A DNA stretch of 64,000 nt from contig OX030956.1 in NCBI GenBank assembly GCA_943735955.1, forward strand, positions 9,632,445-9,696,444. Direction: 5' to 3'. The notes under the pieces were generated by a model that worked only from the letters and a program-made list of their open reading frames with translations, made no database searches and was not told the origin of the DNA. Shown piece after piece: positions 12,256-26,300 of this stretch (the stretch's first letter is position 1; each line of letters opens with the position of its first letter). Source of the stretch: Piscicola geometra. Taxonomy: Eukaryota > Annelida > Clitellata > Hirudinida > Piscicolidae. A program made the position numbers and the translations under genes.

Positions 12256-12693
12256 AGACTTGATTGAATTACTCAAAAACAATGACTAACTTCAATACTT
12301 TCATTTCAATAAATAATTGAAATTAAATTCGTGTTTTTTTTATTTTATTAAAAAGAATGTTCTCTGACTTTCAAATAATGAACTTTAAGAAATATTAGGA
12401 CTAGCAAGTTTGGGACCAGTGAAAACGGCAGCGAATATGAATAAAAAACAAAAAATTGTCGAGAACGGGTCGGGACCGGGAATCGAGTTGCGGGAACGGG
12501 ACGGGACGGGAATCAAAATTCTGATGGCCCATCGGGAACGGGACGGAAATCAAAATTCTGATGTCCTATCGGAAAAGGGGAGGGGACGGGAAAAAAAAAT
12601 TCGGGAACATAGAGGACTGGGAATGAAAATTCGTTCATGTCCGACCTCTAGTGTGCGTGGACAAATTCGGCACGCCGAACTTTTTTCACCCAT

Positions 12694-15600
12694 GTTAATC
12701 TGATTAACAATTAATGATTAACGTTAATGATTAACAATTAATGATTAACGTTAATGATTAACAATTAATGATTAACGTTAATGATTAACAATTAATGATT
12801 AACAATTAATGATTAACAATTAATGATTAACGTTAATGATTAACAATTAATGATTAACGTAAATAATTAACAATTAATGATTAACGTTAATGATTAACAA
12901 TTAATGATTAACGTTAATGATTAACAATTAATGATTAACGTTAATGATTAACAATTAATGATTAACAATTAATGATTAACAATTAATGATTAACGTTAAT
13001 GATAAACAATTAATGATTAACGTTAATGATTAACAATTAACGATTAACGTTACTGATTAACAATTAATGATTAACGTTAATGATTAGCAATTAATGATTA
13101 ACGTTACTGATTAACAATTAATGATTAACGTTACTGATTAACAATTAATGATTAACGTTAATGATTAACAATTAATGATTAACGTTAATGATTAACAATT
13201 AATGATTAACGTTAATGATTAACAATTAATGATTAAAAATTAATGATTAACAATTAATGATTAACAATTAATGATTAACGTTAATGGTTAACAATTAATG
13301 GTTAACAATTAATGGTTAACAATTAATTATTAAAGTTAATGATTAACATTTAATGATTAACGTTAATGATTAACAAATGAAGATTAACTTTAATGATTAA
13401 CAATTAATGATTAACGTTAATGATTAACTATTAATGATTAACGTTAATGATTAACAATTAATAATTAACGTTAATGATTAACAATTAATGATTAACGTTA
13501 ATGATTAAAACTTATTTATTAACGTTAATGATTAACAATTAATGATTAACAATTAATGATTAACGTTAATGATTAACAATTAATGATTAACAATTAATGA
13601 TTAACAATTAATGATTAACGTTGATGATTAACAATTAATGATTAACGTTAATGATTAACAATTAATGATTAACAATTAATGATTAACAATTAATGATTAA
13701 CAATTAATGATTAACAATTAATGATTAACAATTAATGATTAACAATTAATGATTAACAATTAATGATTAACAATTAATGATTAACAATTAATGATTAACA
13801 ATTAATGATTAACAATTAATGATTAACAATTAATGATTAACAATTAATGATTAACAATTAATGATTAACGTTAATGATAAAAATTTATTTATTAACGTTA
13901 ATGATAAAAATTTATTTATTAACGTTAATGATAAAAATTTATTTATTAACGTTAATGATTAACAATTAATGATTAACGTTAATGATTAGCAATTAATGAT
14001 TAACGTTACTGATTAACAATTAATGATTAACGTTACTGATTAACAATTAATGATTAACGTTAATGATTAACAATTAATGATTAACGTTAATGATTAACAA
14101 TTAATGATTAACGTTAATGATTAACAATTAATGATTAACAATTAATGATTAACAATTAATGATTAACAATTAATGATTAACAATTAATGATTAACAATTA
14201 ATGATTAACAATTAATGATTAACAATTAATGATTAACAATTAATGATTAACGTTAATGGTTAACAATTAATGGTTAACAATTAATGGTTAACAATTAATT
14301 ATTAAAGTTAATGATTAACATTTAATGATTAACGTTAATGATTAACAAATGAAGATTAACTTTAATGATTAACAATTAATGATTAACGTTAATGATTAAC
14401 TATTAATGATTAACGTTAATGATTAACAATTAATAATTAACGTTAATGATTAACAATTAATGATTAACGTTAATGATTAAAACTTATTTATTAACGTTAA
14501 TGATTAACAATTAATGATTAACGTTAATGATTAACAATTAATGATTAACAATTAATGATTAACAATTAATGATTAACGTTGATGATTAACAATTAATGAT
14601 TAACGTTAATGATTAACAATTAATGATTAACAATTAATGATTAACAATTAATGATTAACAATTAATGATTAACAATTAATGATTAACAATTAATGATTAA
14701 CAATTAATGATTAACAATTAATGATTAACAATTAATGATTAACAATTAATGATTAACAATTAATGATTAACAATTAATGATTAACAATTAATGATTAACA
14801 ATTAATGATTAACAATTAATGATTAACAATTAATGATTAACAATTAATGATTAACAATTAATGATTAACGTTAATGATAAAAATTTATTTATTAACGTTA
14901 ATGGTAAAAATTTATTTATTAACGTTAATGATAAAAATTTATTTATTAACGTTAATGATTAACAATTAATGATTAACGTTAATGATTAAAATTTATTGAT
15001 TAAAGATTAGTGATTAACGATTAGTGATTAACGATTAGTGATTAACGATTAGTGATGAACGATTAGTGATTAACGATTAGTGATGAACGATTAGTGATTA
15101 ACGATTAGTGATTAACGATTAGTGATTAACGATTAGTGATTAACGATTAGTGATTAACGATTAGTGATTAACGATTAGTGATTAACGATTAGTGATTAAC
15201 GATTAGTGATTAACGATTAGTGATTAACGATTAGTGATTAACGATTAGTGATTAACGATTAGTGATTAACGATTAGTGATTAACGATTAGTGATTAACGA
15301 TTAGTGATTAACGATTAGTGATTAACGATTAGTGATTAACGATTAGTGATTAACGATTAGTGATTAACGATTAGTGATTAACGATTAGTGATTAACGATT
15401 AGTGATTAACGATTAGTGATTAACGATTAGTGATTAACGATTAGTGATTAACGATTAGTGATTAACGATTAGTGATTAACGATTAGTGATTAACGATTAG
15501 TGATTAACGATTAGTGATTAACGATTAGTGATTAACGATTAGTGATTAACGATTAGTTATTAACTATTAGTGATTAACGATTAGTGATTAACGAATAATG

Positions 15601-17026
15601 ATTAACGATTAGTGATTAACGATTAGTGATTAACGATTAGTGATTAACGATTAGTGATTAACGATTAGTGATTAACGATTAGTGATTAACGATTAGTGAT
15701 TAACGATTAGTGATTAACGATTAGTGATTAACGATTAGTGATTAACGATTAGTGATTAACGATTAGTGATTAACAATTAGTGATTAACGATTAGTGATTA
15801 ACGATTAGTGATTAACGATTAGTGATTAACGATTAGTGATTAACGATTAGTGATTAACGATTAGTGATTAACGATTAGTGATTAACAATTAGTGGTTAAC
15901 GATAACGAATAAAGATTAACGAATAATTATTAACGAAAATGATTAACGAATAATGATTAACGAATAATGATTAACTAATAATGATTAACGAATAATGATT
16001 ATCGAATAGTGATTAACGAATAATGATTAACGAATAATGATTAACGAATAGTGATTAACGAATAATGATTAACGAATAATGATTAACGAATAGTGATTAA
16101 CGAATAATGATTAACGAATATGATTAACGAATAATGATTAACGAATAATGATTAACGAATAGTGATTAACGAATAAGGATTAATGAAAAATGATTAACGT
16201 TAGTGATTAACGTTAGTGATTAACGTTAGTGATTAACGTTAGTGATTAACGTTAGTGATTAACGTTTGTGATTAACGTTCGTGATTAACGTTAATGATTA
16301 ACGTTAGTGATTAACGTTAGTGATTAACGTTAGTGATTAACGTTAGTGATTAACGTTAGTGATTAACGTTAGTGATTAACGTTAGTGATTAACGTTAGTG
16401 ATTAACGTTAGTGATTAACGTTAGTGATTAACGTTAGTGATTAACGTTAGTGATTAACGTTAGTGATTAACGTTAGTGATTAACGTTAGTGATTAACGTT
16501 AGTGATTAACGTTAGTGATTAACGTTAGTGATTAACGTTAGTGATTAACGATTAATGATTAACGAATAATAATTAACGAATAATGATTAACGATTAGTGA
16601 TTAACGTTAGTGATTAACGTTAGTGATTAACGTTAGTGATTAACGTTAGTGATTAACGTTAGTGATTAACGTTAGTGATTAACGTTAGTGATTAACGTTA
16701 GTGATTAACGTTAGTGATTAACGTTAGTGATTAACGTTAGTGATTAACGTTAGTGATTAACGTTAGTGATTAACGTTAGTGATTAACGTTAGTGATTAAC
16801 GTTAGTGATTAACGTTAGTGATTAACGATTAATGATTAACGAGTAATGATTAACGAATAATGATTAACGATTAGTGATTAACGTTAGTGATTAACGTTAG
16901 TGATTAACATTAACGTTAGTGATTAACGTTAGTGATTAACGTTAGTGATTAACGTTAGTGATTAACGTTAGTGATTAACGTTAGTGATTAACGTAAGTGA
17001 TTAACGTTAGTGATTAACGTTAGTGA
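12694..17026. repeat. 4.3-kb satellite of 13/14-bp GATTAAC units
   Basis: One tandem array, in four sub-domains sharing the GATTAAC core. About 12694-14990: TTAATGATTAACG/CAA alternations (27-bp dimers) plus pure 14-mers. 15000-15900: ATTAGTGATTAACG 14-mers. 15900-16190: AATAATGATTAACG. 16195-17026: GTTAGTGATTAAC 13-mers. No spacers, so not CRISPR. No coding capacity. Confidence 0.97.
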
Positions 17027-17312
17027 TTTTACTTCGTAATTTCAATTTTTTTATGAAAAACTATTTTTTCTATAGAATTTAATTTTCACGAAATTAAAAA
17101 TTAATATCCAATTTAAATTTAATTTAAAGAAAACAAAAATAAATAAATGTAAAAAATTCAATTGTTGAATAATGTTTTGAATGTATAGATAAGTAACTTT
17201 CACCAAATTATTTGTAGTTAAAAGTTGTTTGAAAAATAATTGAAGAATTTGTTATGACAAATTAAAATTTGAGCAATCGCTTCAACTGAATAAACGAAAT
17301 TGTCCTATTATC

Positions 17313-20300
17313 TTATTTTGCTTTGCACGAAAAACAGCAATATTTCTTGACGTGGGAAGTGTGGCAGTCTGAAACGAATCGTGGGCACCATAGAGCAAGG
17401 TCCCTGCAGATAGCTGAAAAATTTAATTAGTAAAAACTATAATGATAAAAAATGAATATTCAATAGTCCAAAAGAGGTCAAATCTTACTTTAAATATTTA
17501 TTAAAGTTGGTTTAATTTCATAATGAATTTGAAAAAGCGCTATATAAATACTCTTGATTGGTTGATCTCTTGATTAATTAATTTATAGTTCAAAAAACGT
17601 ACAGATGGGATTTTTACTCTGTTCGACACACTCATTGCAGCATTTTAGTTTCATGAAGTCGCTATTGCATGACATATGAATCCACTGGGCACATTTCGGG
17701 TCCTGAAAAAATAAAGTAAACTTATTAAATTTTTTTTCATCAGTATTACTTTTTATTAGAGCTGTGCTTTAATCTACGTTAACTTTCGATAAACGCGTTA
17801 ATCAATTAACGACTGTTAAAGCACTAAAAAATCACGCGTTTAAAAATTGTAATGCATTAAAATTTATCCAAAATAAACTGTTTTTGGTTGTTTTGGTTAC
17901 ATTGTCAGTAAGTTAACACAAGCACTACTAATTCACTGTCAACATTATATCACATTTGTAAAAAAATCAACAAAAATTGTTATTACATTAAAAAAAAATT
18001 TTAATTATTATTTTATACTAATGTCAAATATGGTCTAAACATTGCGTTAAAATATTTTATTCAAACGACTAACGGTGATTAAAAATTTTAGTTGTGGAAC
18101 AGCTCTAATTTTTTAAACAAATTGACTAATCACATTTTAATAAATCCTCTTGGAGAAGCTTTATATATTAAATAAGTTGAGAATGATTACAAAACTTTGT
18201 TTAAAACAATCATACATTTTCTTTATGAACTATTTTCATTCATTAAAAAAAATTTTTTATACTTTTTTATTTAAAATAATTTTTATTTCAAAAAGATAAC
18301 TTACATCATCTCTGTAACATCCGTTAGCGTTTTTGACACACGTTTTGCAACAAGATTCTCTTCCTTCTTCATAGAAACAAGAATCTAATGTACAGTCACC
18401 AAATCTATCTCCGTACGGACAAGCTGGAGCAAAAATAGATTTATGAAACATAAAATGTATTTTTATATACACTTTTTATGCTAGTTGCTTGCTTCTCATT
18501 AAAAGTTTAAAAAACATTATTTTAAATTACTTTTATTTTGAAATGTATGTTTATATGATTGAACTCCTCACTTTGACTCAACATTGACTTGATATCTTCA
18601 CAAGTTTTGCAACAGAGAGTAGCAATATTTGCATCATAACAATCGTAATTGCGTGTATTTCTAACCATTTTGCAGTTCAATTAAATTGTCTCCATACTGG
18701 CATTTCTTCACTGTTTGAAGTATAATAATTATTCAAGTATTATTATTGTTTATTGTTCATATTTCATTGAGATGTTCAAAGAAAGTTTCACTTTTTATGA
18801 AATCAAATAAATTTTACATATTTATTTAAAAATCTATTCGAAACTACAAACGCGTAAAGACGGGAGCTCTAGCGTCTGCGACACAGCGGCCATTGATGCA
18901 CCATTTTCGATTGGCACAAGATGTTCCGTCCATCGGCCTGAAGTTTTGAGTCTGAGAACACCTATTCGAAGCTGGATAAGTGCATTTAATATTCTTGCAA
19001 AGTGCATCTTCTACCAAATCTTCCTGGCGTTTGTGAGTTTTTGAATTTAAACTTTATATGGGTTAAAATTTTTAAACATTTTGTTTTGAAATAGATAAAA
19101 TATAGTTATAATAATTTTTTTTACTTAAATGATTTAAAATATTTTGTTTTTACAAACCCAACTTCATTTTCAATAAATTGTTAAACTTATCGATGACTTT
19201 TACATGTAGTATTTATAAGGAAACGTAATCACCGCGCAGAAGACAGAGCCTGCGCCGTAGAGCATATCGCATTGCTCCATCAGTGAGTACTTTTGGCCTG
19301 GCATGATGGCCAAGTTGGAACTGGCGTTCATAGGTTGCAGCAGATGAGACGGTTTGTTCAGAAGGCAGTTTATTCCCTTTCTTTTGAAATATATGAATCT
19401 TTTTAGAATAAAAATATTTTAATGGTAAATAAACTTACTTTTTTTACGTTTCAAGTCTTAATGATAAGATGTATATTTAATTGTTAATAAAATATAATGT
19501 ACTTTCAACGAGGGTTAGAGGAAAGTCGTATATTATGAAATAGTCGTGTAATATGGGATACCGAGGTTTTGGTTATTTACAGTTATGCGCTTTAAAATTA
19601 ACGAAATTTCTATTTCATCCGTCTTATATGCATATTTGTATGTTAATTTCGTTTCTAAAAGTTGTCTCACTCATTTAGAATACTTGAATAACTGTTTTCT
19701 AGAAGAATTGTTAAAATATTGGAAAATAAAATGTTTCTTTTTTTTATAACTTTCGAAGGTATATAATTTGACTTTTTAATTAGTAATTAGATGATGCAAT
19801 ACAGTTTTATTGTGTGCAAGTTGTAAAATTGAAAATTGAGTGATTGGTCTGTTATGACCACACATGGCCATAGTTGCCTGAAATGGAATTTAGAATGAGA
19901 CTAGAAGTTGATAAGTCTATAAAGACTATATAGAGTATATATTTTACATGAACTATATATAGTATATTTTACATAGACTACAAAGAGTATATATTTTATA
20001 TAAACTATAGAAAGTATATATTTTATATAAACTATAGAAAGTATATATTTTATATAAACTATAGAAAGTATATATTTTATATGAATTATTGAGAATTAAT
20101 ATAAACCAATTGTTTACTTTATAAGGATTTAAAAACCATTAGAATTGATTAGATTTGAAAACTAGAAAGCCTAGAGCACAAAAAAGATGAATTTGCAAAA
20201 GTAGCCTGAAAGCTAAGTTTAATTTAGTTAAGTAATTTGATGAAATGAAAATTATATAAAAATATATAATAATAATAATAATATGTGAAATGACAATTCA

Positions 20301-23300
20301 CATTAAATTAAAAACTGGTGTATTTCTATAGATAACTAAACAAGTTTGACGATAAATACAACGTTTAAATGACATTTCTCATTAAATTCAAAATAATTTA
20401 ATCTTAGGGAACTAAGCATTCCATCTAAAACACCCATTTGCTCAAGATAGATTTTTTTGTGTGTTCATGTTTGAAGTAAAAAAACTTGTGTTTATTTATT
20501 TATTTATTCTTATGTTTGAGTTCACATAACTAGACAAGGTATCAATATAAGAGCTTGATAAATTAAAATAATTACTTATGCAATTGAGCTATGAGGCTAC
20601 GTTTAAAAATCGTTTCGTTTTGTGCCACCTCCCCCTATTCGAAATCCGGTAGAAAAATTATGAACTGCCTAAGCTAGATCCCAATGAGTGAATGGAGCGA
20701 AAAAAGTCGGCTTATTTGTGTCCTACTGCTTGCTTCGTACCAGAAAGTGTTTGACTTTCAAAAGTTTTGACAAACATATTTTAACAATTTAAAACTAAAT
20801 AATAATAAGTGTTCTAAACATAAATTTCAATCTTAAAGTGCAATGAAAGATTTGTTTTTAATAGAGCTGTGCTTTAATCTAAGTTAACTTTCGATTAACG
20901 CGTTAATCAGTTAACGCCTGTTCAAAATTTTAACGCCATTAAATATTTAGAAAAATTGTAAAAAAATTAACGCATTTAAAAATTGGAATGCATTTAAATT
21001 TATCAAAATCAAACTGTTTTTGTTGTGTTGGTTACATTGATAGCAAGTGAACGCAAACACTCTCTTGCTTAACTGTCGAAAATTGAATGGGGAAAAGTGC
21101 ATTTCATCAAAAAACTTTTCATTCTATCTAGATTTGGAACAATACTTCTCAGCGGTGAAAACTACGTAACGTGCTCATTTGTGTTGCTTGCAATTTGTCA
21201 CTTTTCACAAAAAACAAACACTTCAGAATATGATCCACCTTATGTCAATCAATCAATCACTAATAATTTGTATAGCGTCCTTTATAAGGGAACAAAAGCG
21301 CAATGTCATTCGTTTCAAAAAAAAAATGTCTTTCTGAATTGGAGCAGAGAAAGATTAATTAGAATAACCCATAGTTAAGAATTGCCACATCATTAGACCC
21401 CCAATTTAAAAATCTAAAATGTTTTTACAAATGAAAGAAAAGTAACGTGGAAAGATTTGGAGAAACTAGAAGATAAGAAAACCTCTACAAATTATACAGC
21501 CCTTACCAATAAAGAGGCTACGAACATATTTGACTTCAGAATCTTAAAATGAAGATATCTCAATAATTATTAAGTCTATAACTCAACGTTACAAATCAGA
21601 ATCTGAATTAAAAATTGTAATCGCCGTTAATCGTTCGATAACAATTTTAATCGAACGTTAATCGTATTTTAACGCAATGTTTTTAGCATATTTGACCTTA
21701 GCATAAAATAATAATAAAATTTAATTCTCAAAAATGTAATAGGAACTTTATCATAATTTATTTATGAAAGTAATCCACATCTGATTTCAATTTTGGTTTA
21801 ATTTCGGTTTCGGCGAAAATGCAATTTCAATTTCGGCTCAATCTCTGTTTTGGCCGAATTAATAACAGTTTCGGCCGGTCTCTAATATGAGCTATATTAT
21901 AGTCTAAATAGTCTTTATTCTTTTGAACAAATTTAATTTTTGAAAAAAAAACCTATTAAGATTCCTGATATGTTTTGCAAATTCCTCAATAGAGCAAGGA
22001 GAAAAGTAGAATTCATTTTGGAAGTTCCCTGAGTCTCCTAACACGGAGGGAGTCATAATGTAAGGATTCTCTGGGGTGCACGCAGCTGTCTTATCATGAT
22101 CTGAGCCCATGCTGTTTTATTTAAATTAGTTTTAAATAAGTTAAAGGGTTAGAAATCTTTTTTAAATTCTTAAAATAATTTCATAAAGATCTAAAGTTTT
22201 GAAAAGAGTAATTCAATTATAACTGAAGCTTCTCTAACTTATGTCCTAATTCGTGAGCAGTGGTAAAGATGGTATCATGAGTGCCCAGGTTGCGGACTAT
22301 GGCTACAGGCCGATCACCACAAACTGCCGCATAGAACGCTATGCCCATGGCCGATCCCATTTCAAGACTGTTTAAAGTTTTTAGGATTAAAATTTTTCCA
22401 TGATTTTTTAGATTTTAAACATTCAGTCAATTTTAGAAGAAATTAGTCTAAATTAAATAATTACCCAGAAAAATGAAAAATATGATATCAAAAAATGCAT
22501 TTCTTACTTATGATACATGAGGGTGAGGTCGAAAGAAGGCCAATTTATTTTGCGACTTTTGACCTGTTCCTTGACCCACTCGTCCATATGACGCAATGAC
22601 TTTCCTCCTATTAAAACTTTCGGACTAGACTTCACACTAGGGTCATTCGTGAAGGGAGCTTCTTGCAATGTCTGTGAAAAATTTATAAATTTCTAAAAAA
22701 TAAAAAAAACTATTAAAAATTATTTTCATTCATATAAGTCAGTAAAAGGTATTAAGTTTCATTAGTATTGAATGCAGTTGGCATCCCTCAGTCTAGGTAG
22801 ACAATGGACTTTTTGCGCCTGAGAGAACTTTTCGCTGCTGTTTTTTTCTGCGAGAGCATTTTTCACTGGAAGACCGACGAAACTTTGCTTTTTCCACTTC
22901 TAGTCTCATGCACAACCAGAGGGGGCTGGGGGGTGGCTCTAGAAGGGTCTCGCAATTTTTGAAAATCGATTATTTTTTTGGTGGGAGAAAGGTAATGAGG
23001 TTTTCAATATGCTATAGGAAAAAATATTTTCTCTGGATGGACATCAGGCATTTTATATAGCAACACAGAACATAGAGATCTCATTAAAATAACACTAACA
23101 TGTCACAAATTCTGGGAAAAAATAGAGCACCATTAGAACTTAATTTCACTTTCATATCTTTACACTTATCATATGGACATTCTTCCCGCCATAACACAGT
23201 AGAGGGAGGTTGCTCAAAAAGAACCGGTTTTAAAGATGGGACGAGTTTATTTAAAGTTATGCGCTTTGAAAATTAACACAAATTTTATTTCATATATATG

Positions 23301-26300
23301 CATTCTTTTTATATGCACATTTGTATGTTGGTTTCGTTTCTAAAAGTTGTCTCATTCAATTAGAATACTTGAAAAACTGATTTCTAGAAGAATTGTTAAA
23401 ATATTGGGAAATTAGATTTTGCTTTTTTTTCAACTTCCAAAGGTATATAATTTCAATTTATTATTATTAATTAGCTGATGCAATAGTTTTATTGTGTGCA
23501 ATTTTTCAAATTAAAAATTTAAGGATTGGCCTGTTATGACCATAAATGTGTAGCATGGTCATAGTTGCCTAAAATGGAATTTAGAATGAGACTGTAGAAG
23601 TTTATAAGTCTATATACTATATACTCTATATAGTCTATATAGTATATAGACTATATTGAGTATATACTTTACATAGACTATATATAGTATATATTTGACA
23701 GAGACTATATAGATATATATTTATTTAGACTCTAGAATGTATTTATTTTATAAAAACTATTGAAAAAGAATGTAATCTAATTATTTACTTAATAATGATC
23801 AAAACCCCGTTAGTATTCATTAGCTTTAACATCGGCTTTATAGTCGAAATGAAAACTAAAAAGCCTAGAGCAAAAAAAGTTGAATTTTCAAAAGTAGCCT
23901 AAAAGCTAAATTTAATTTAGTTAAGTAAATTTGATGAAATGAAAATTCACATAAAAAATACAAACTGGTGTATTTCTTTAGATAACTAAACAAGTTTGAC
24001 GATAAATACAACGTTTGAATGACAATTTTTATTAAATAAAATATAATTTCATCTTAGGAAACTAAGCAATCCATCTTGGAAACTCAGTTGCTCAAGATGG
24101 AATTTTTTATTGATTATGTTTGAAGTAAAAAAACTTTTATATATATTTATTATTTATTCTTATGTTTGAATTCACATAACTAGACAATGTATCAATATAA
24201 TGTTTGGATAAATTTAAATTTAAAAAATTTCTTATGCAATTGAGCTATGAGGCTAAGTTTAAAAATCATTCCGTCTTGTGCATTTCCCTCTATATATAGA
24301 ACAACGCAGAAGAGTAAAATAACTCCTGAGCTTTCGGAATTCTACAACCTTCATGGAAAGAATGCTGAAACTTCGCAAAGACAGCTTAAAATCACAAGGT
24401 TACGTGTGGATCAGTCTGATCCAATTGCATGTATCGAACTGCAAAACTCTTTTTTGCCACAAGCCTTCAGCCCGTGTTGCATTTTATGCTCGATGTTTCT
24501 CTGACTCTGCCAGCTACTTCATAAGATGCAGAAAGAGCATTTTTTAAACTTAGGCTTATTAAAATTCATCTAAGAACGACTGTGCCTGCTTGTCGTTTGC
24601 AAAGACTATTTGAGATATCTGTTAATAAACCAGCTACTGCACTTCTACCAGTAAATGAAATGGTGAAAAGATGTTCAAAAACTGATAGAAAAATTATTTA
24701 GTAACTGAGAACACATCAAAATTTAGTTTAAATTAAATATTCACACAAATTATAGATTGTTTAGGATCTCAGATCAAACTTATTATTTTACTTTTTCCCT
24801 TAGTTTAAAAATGATGACATTCCACTATTCAACTTAGTTTCTAGTCTTTCTTTTGTATCATTAATAAGAGAAAAGAGAGAGCTCAGAACACAAGCCTTAT
24901 ACACAGCTGCCATTGTTTTTATTGTCATCATCTTGTTGTTTCAAACTCTTGGTGATAGCTTGGCAAAAGTTGTCGAAGCCTTGCCGATCCTTTGTTTCAG
25001 TTCTGCAACTAGTGAGAAGTCATCAGTGATTGTCGAACCAAGGTAGATAAACTGGCTGACGACTTCTAGAGCATAGTTGTTAATAGTGATGTGAGGTCGT
25101 TCGGCGTGCTGTGTTGTCTTGAAGCTGATTTTTAGGCTGAACTCCTCGCATGCCTTGGAAAGCCTATCGAGCAGTCTTTGCAGTTCCGCTTCAGAATGGG
25201 TGACCAGTGCAGCATCATCCGCAAACAGCATGTCTCTTATCGTCACTTTTCGTATTTTGCTTTTTGCCTTTAGACGAGCCAAGTTGAATAGACTGCCATC
25301 TGATCGGGGGTGAGGATATACACCTTCTGTTGATGCTCCAAAGGCACGTTTCCGCATAACAGCGAAAAAGATGCCGAAGAGAGTGGGAGCAAAAACACAG
25401 CCTTGCTTAACGCAACGGCGGAATTCAAAAGCTCTTGATGTCGACCCATCGTACTGCACAGTGCTTTTCATATTGTCATTGTCAATTTAATGCAGTAGAG
25501 CCTTTTTAATAGTTGTAAAAAAAATAATTTAATTTTAACTTGTCAACATTTTACAAAATAATTATAATTTTTCAACATTTTTGAGAGTGAATTGACTTTG
25601 AAAATGGATTCGATACACTTTCCCCACTTACCATGGCGATGTACAAAGCTGTCACCTTCACTGACCAGCTGAATTCCGGATGTTTGATTCCCTTATACCT
25701 TTCGTTAACCTTTAAAATAAGTTATGGATATTATTTAAAGCCTTTATTCACTAATTATGAAACAAGATTTGCGTTGAGCCTAGATCAAGACAATAAAATC
25801 GCATAGGAAATACTGTTGCTAGTAATGAGTGAATTGAAGCTGGTACCAGTGTTATTTTCGTTTCATAAAATTATTATAGTTTTTATTTCAGTTTCGTTTT
25901 GGAATTAATTATAGTTTTTATTTTCGTTTTCGTTTTGAAAATAATTAAAGTTTTTATTTTCGTTTTAGTTTTAAAAATAATTAATGTTTTTATTTTTATT
26001 TTGAAAATATATCAATTTACAACTTTAAAAATTATTTTTTTATATCTAAAAAAAGTAATTGATCATAAAACGAAACAGTAAAATAGAACTGTATATTAAC
26101 AACAAATGAGTTTTAAAAATTGGGATACTTTGGAAATCGTACTCGGAAGCATAGACAGAGCAATATAAAAACAGCTGATGGCAATTTTTATTTATTTCTT
26201 GAATCAGCTGATTGTTGGTTTCTAACAATAACAAGAAGCGGCCATATTGTTTTAGATTTCGGCAAACTATCCGAGGCGAGATATATCGTAAAATGAACAA

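Larger units (their letters stand above)
9907..12650 (+). mobile_element. hAT-1 element, complete with 8-bp target duplication
   Basis: Inverted termini TAGAGGTCGGAC...GTCCGACCTCTA, flanked by identical 8-bp GTGTGCGT at 9899-9906 and 12651-12658, the hAT hallmark. Subterminal regions are rich in GGGAACGGGACGGG. The transposase is broken. It is interrupted by a second hAT at 10763-11984. Confidence 0.93.

Noticed and set aside
12694..17026. Regular direct repeats resembling a CRISPR array
   Set aside because: Units abut without unique spacers, the sequence is very AT-rich, the context is a eukaryotic genome, and no cas genes are present.
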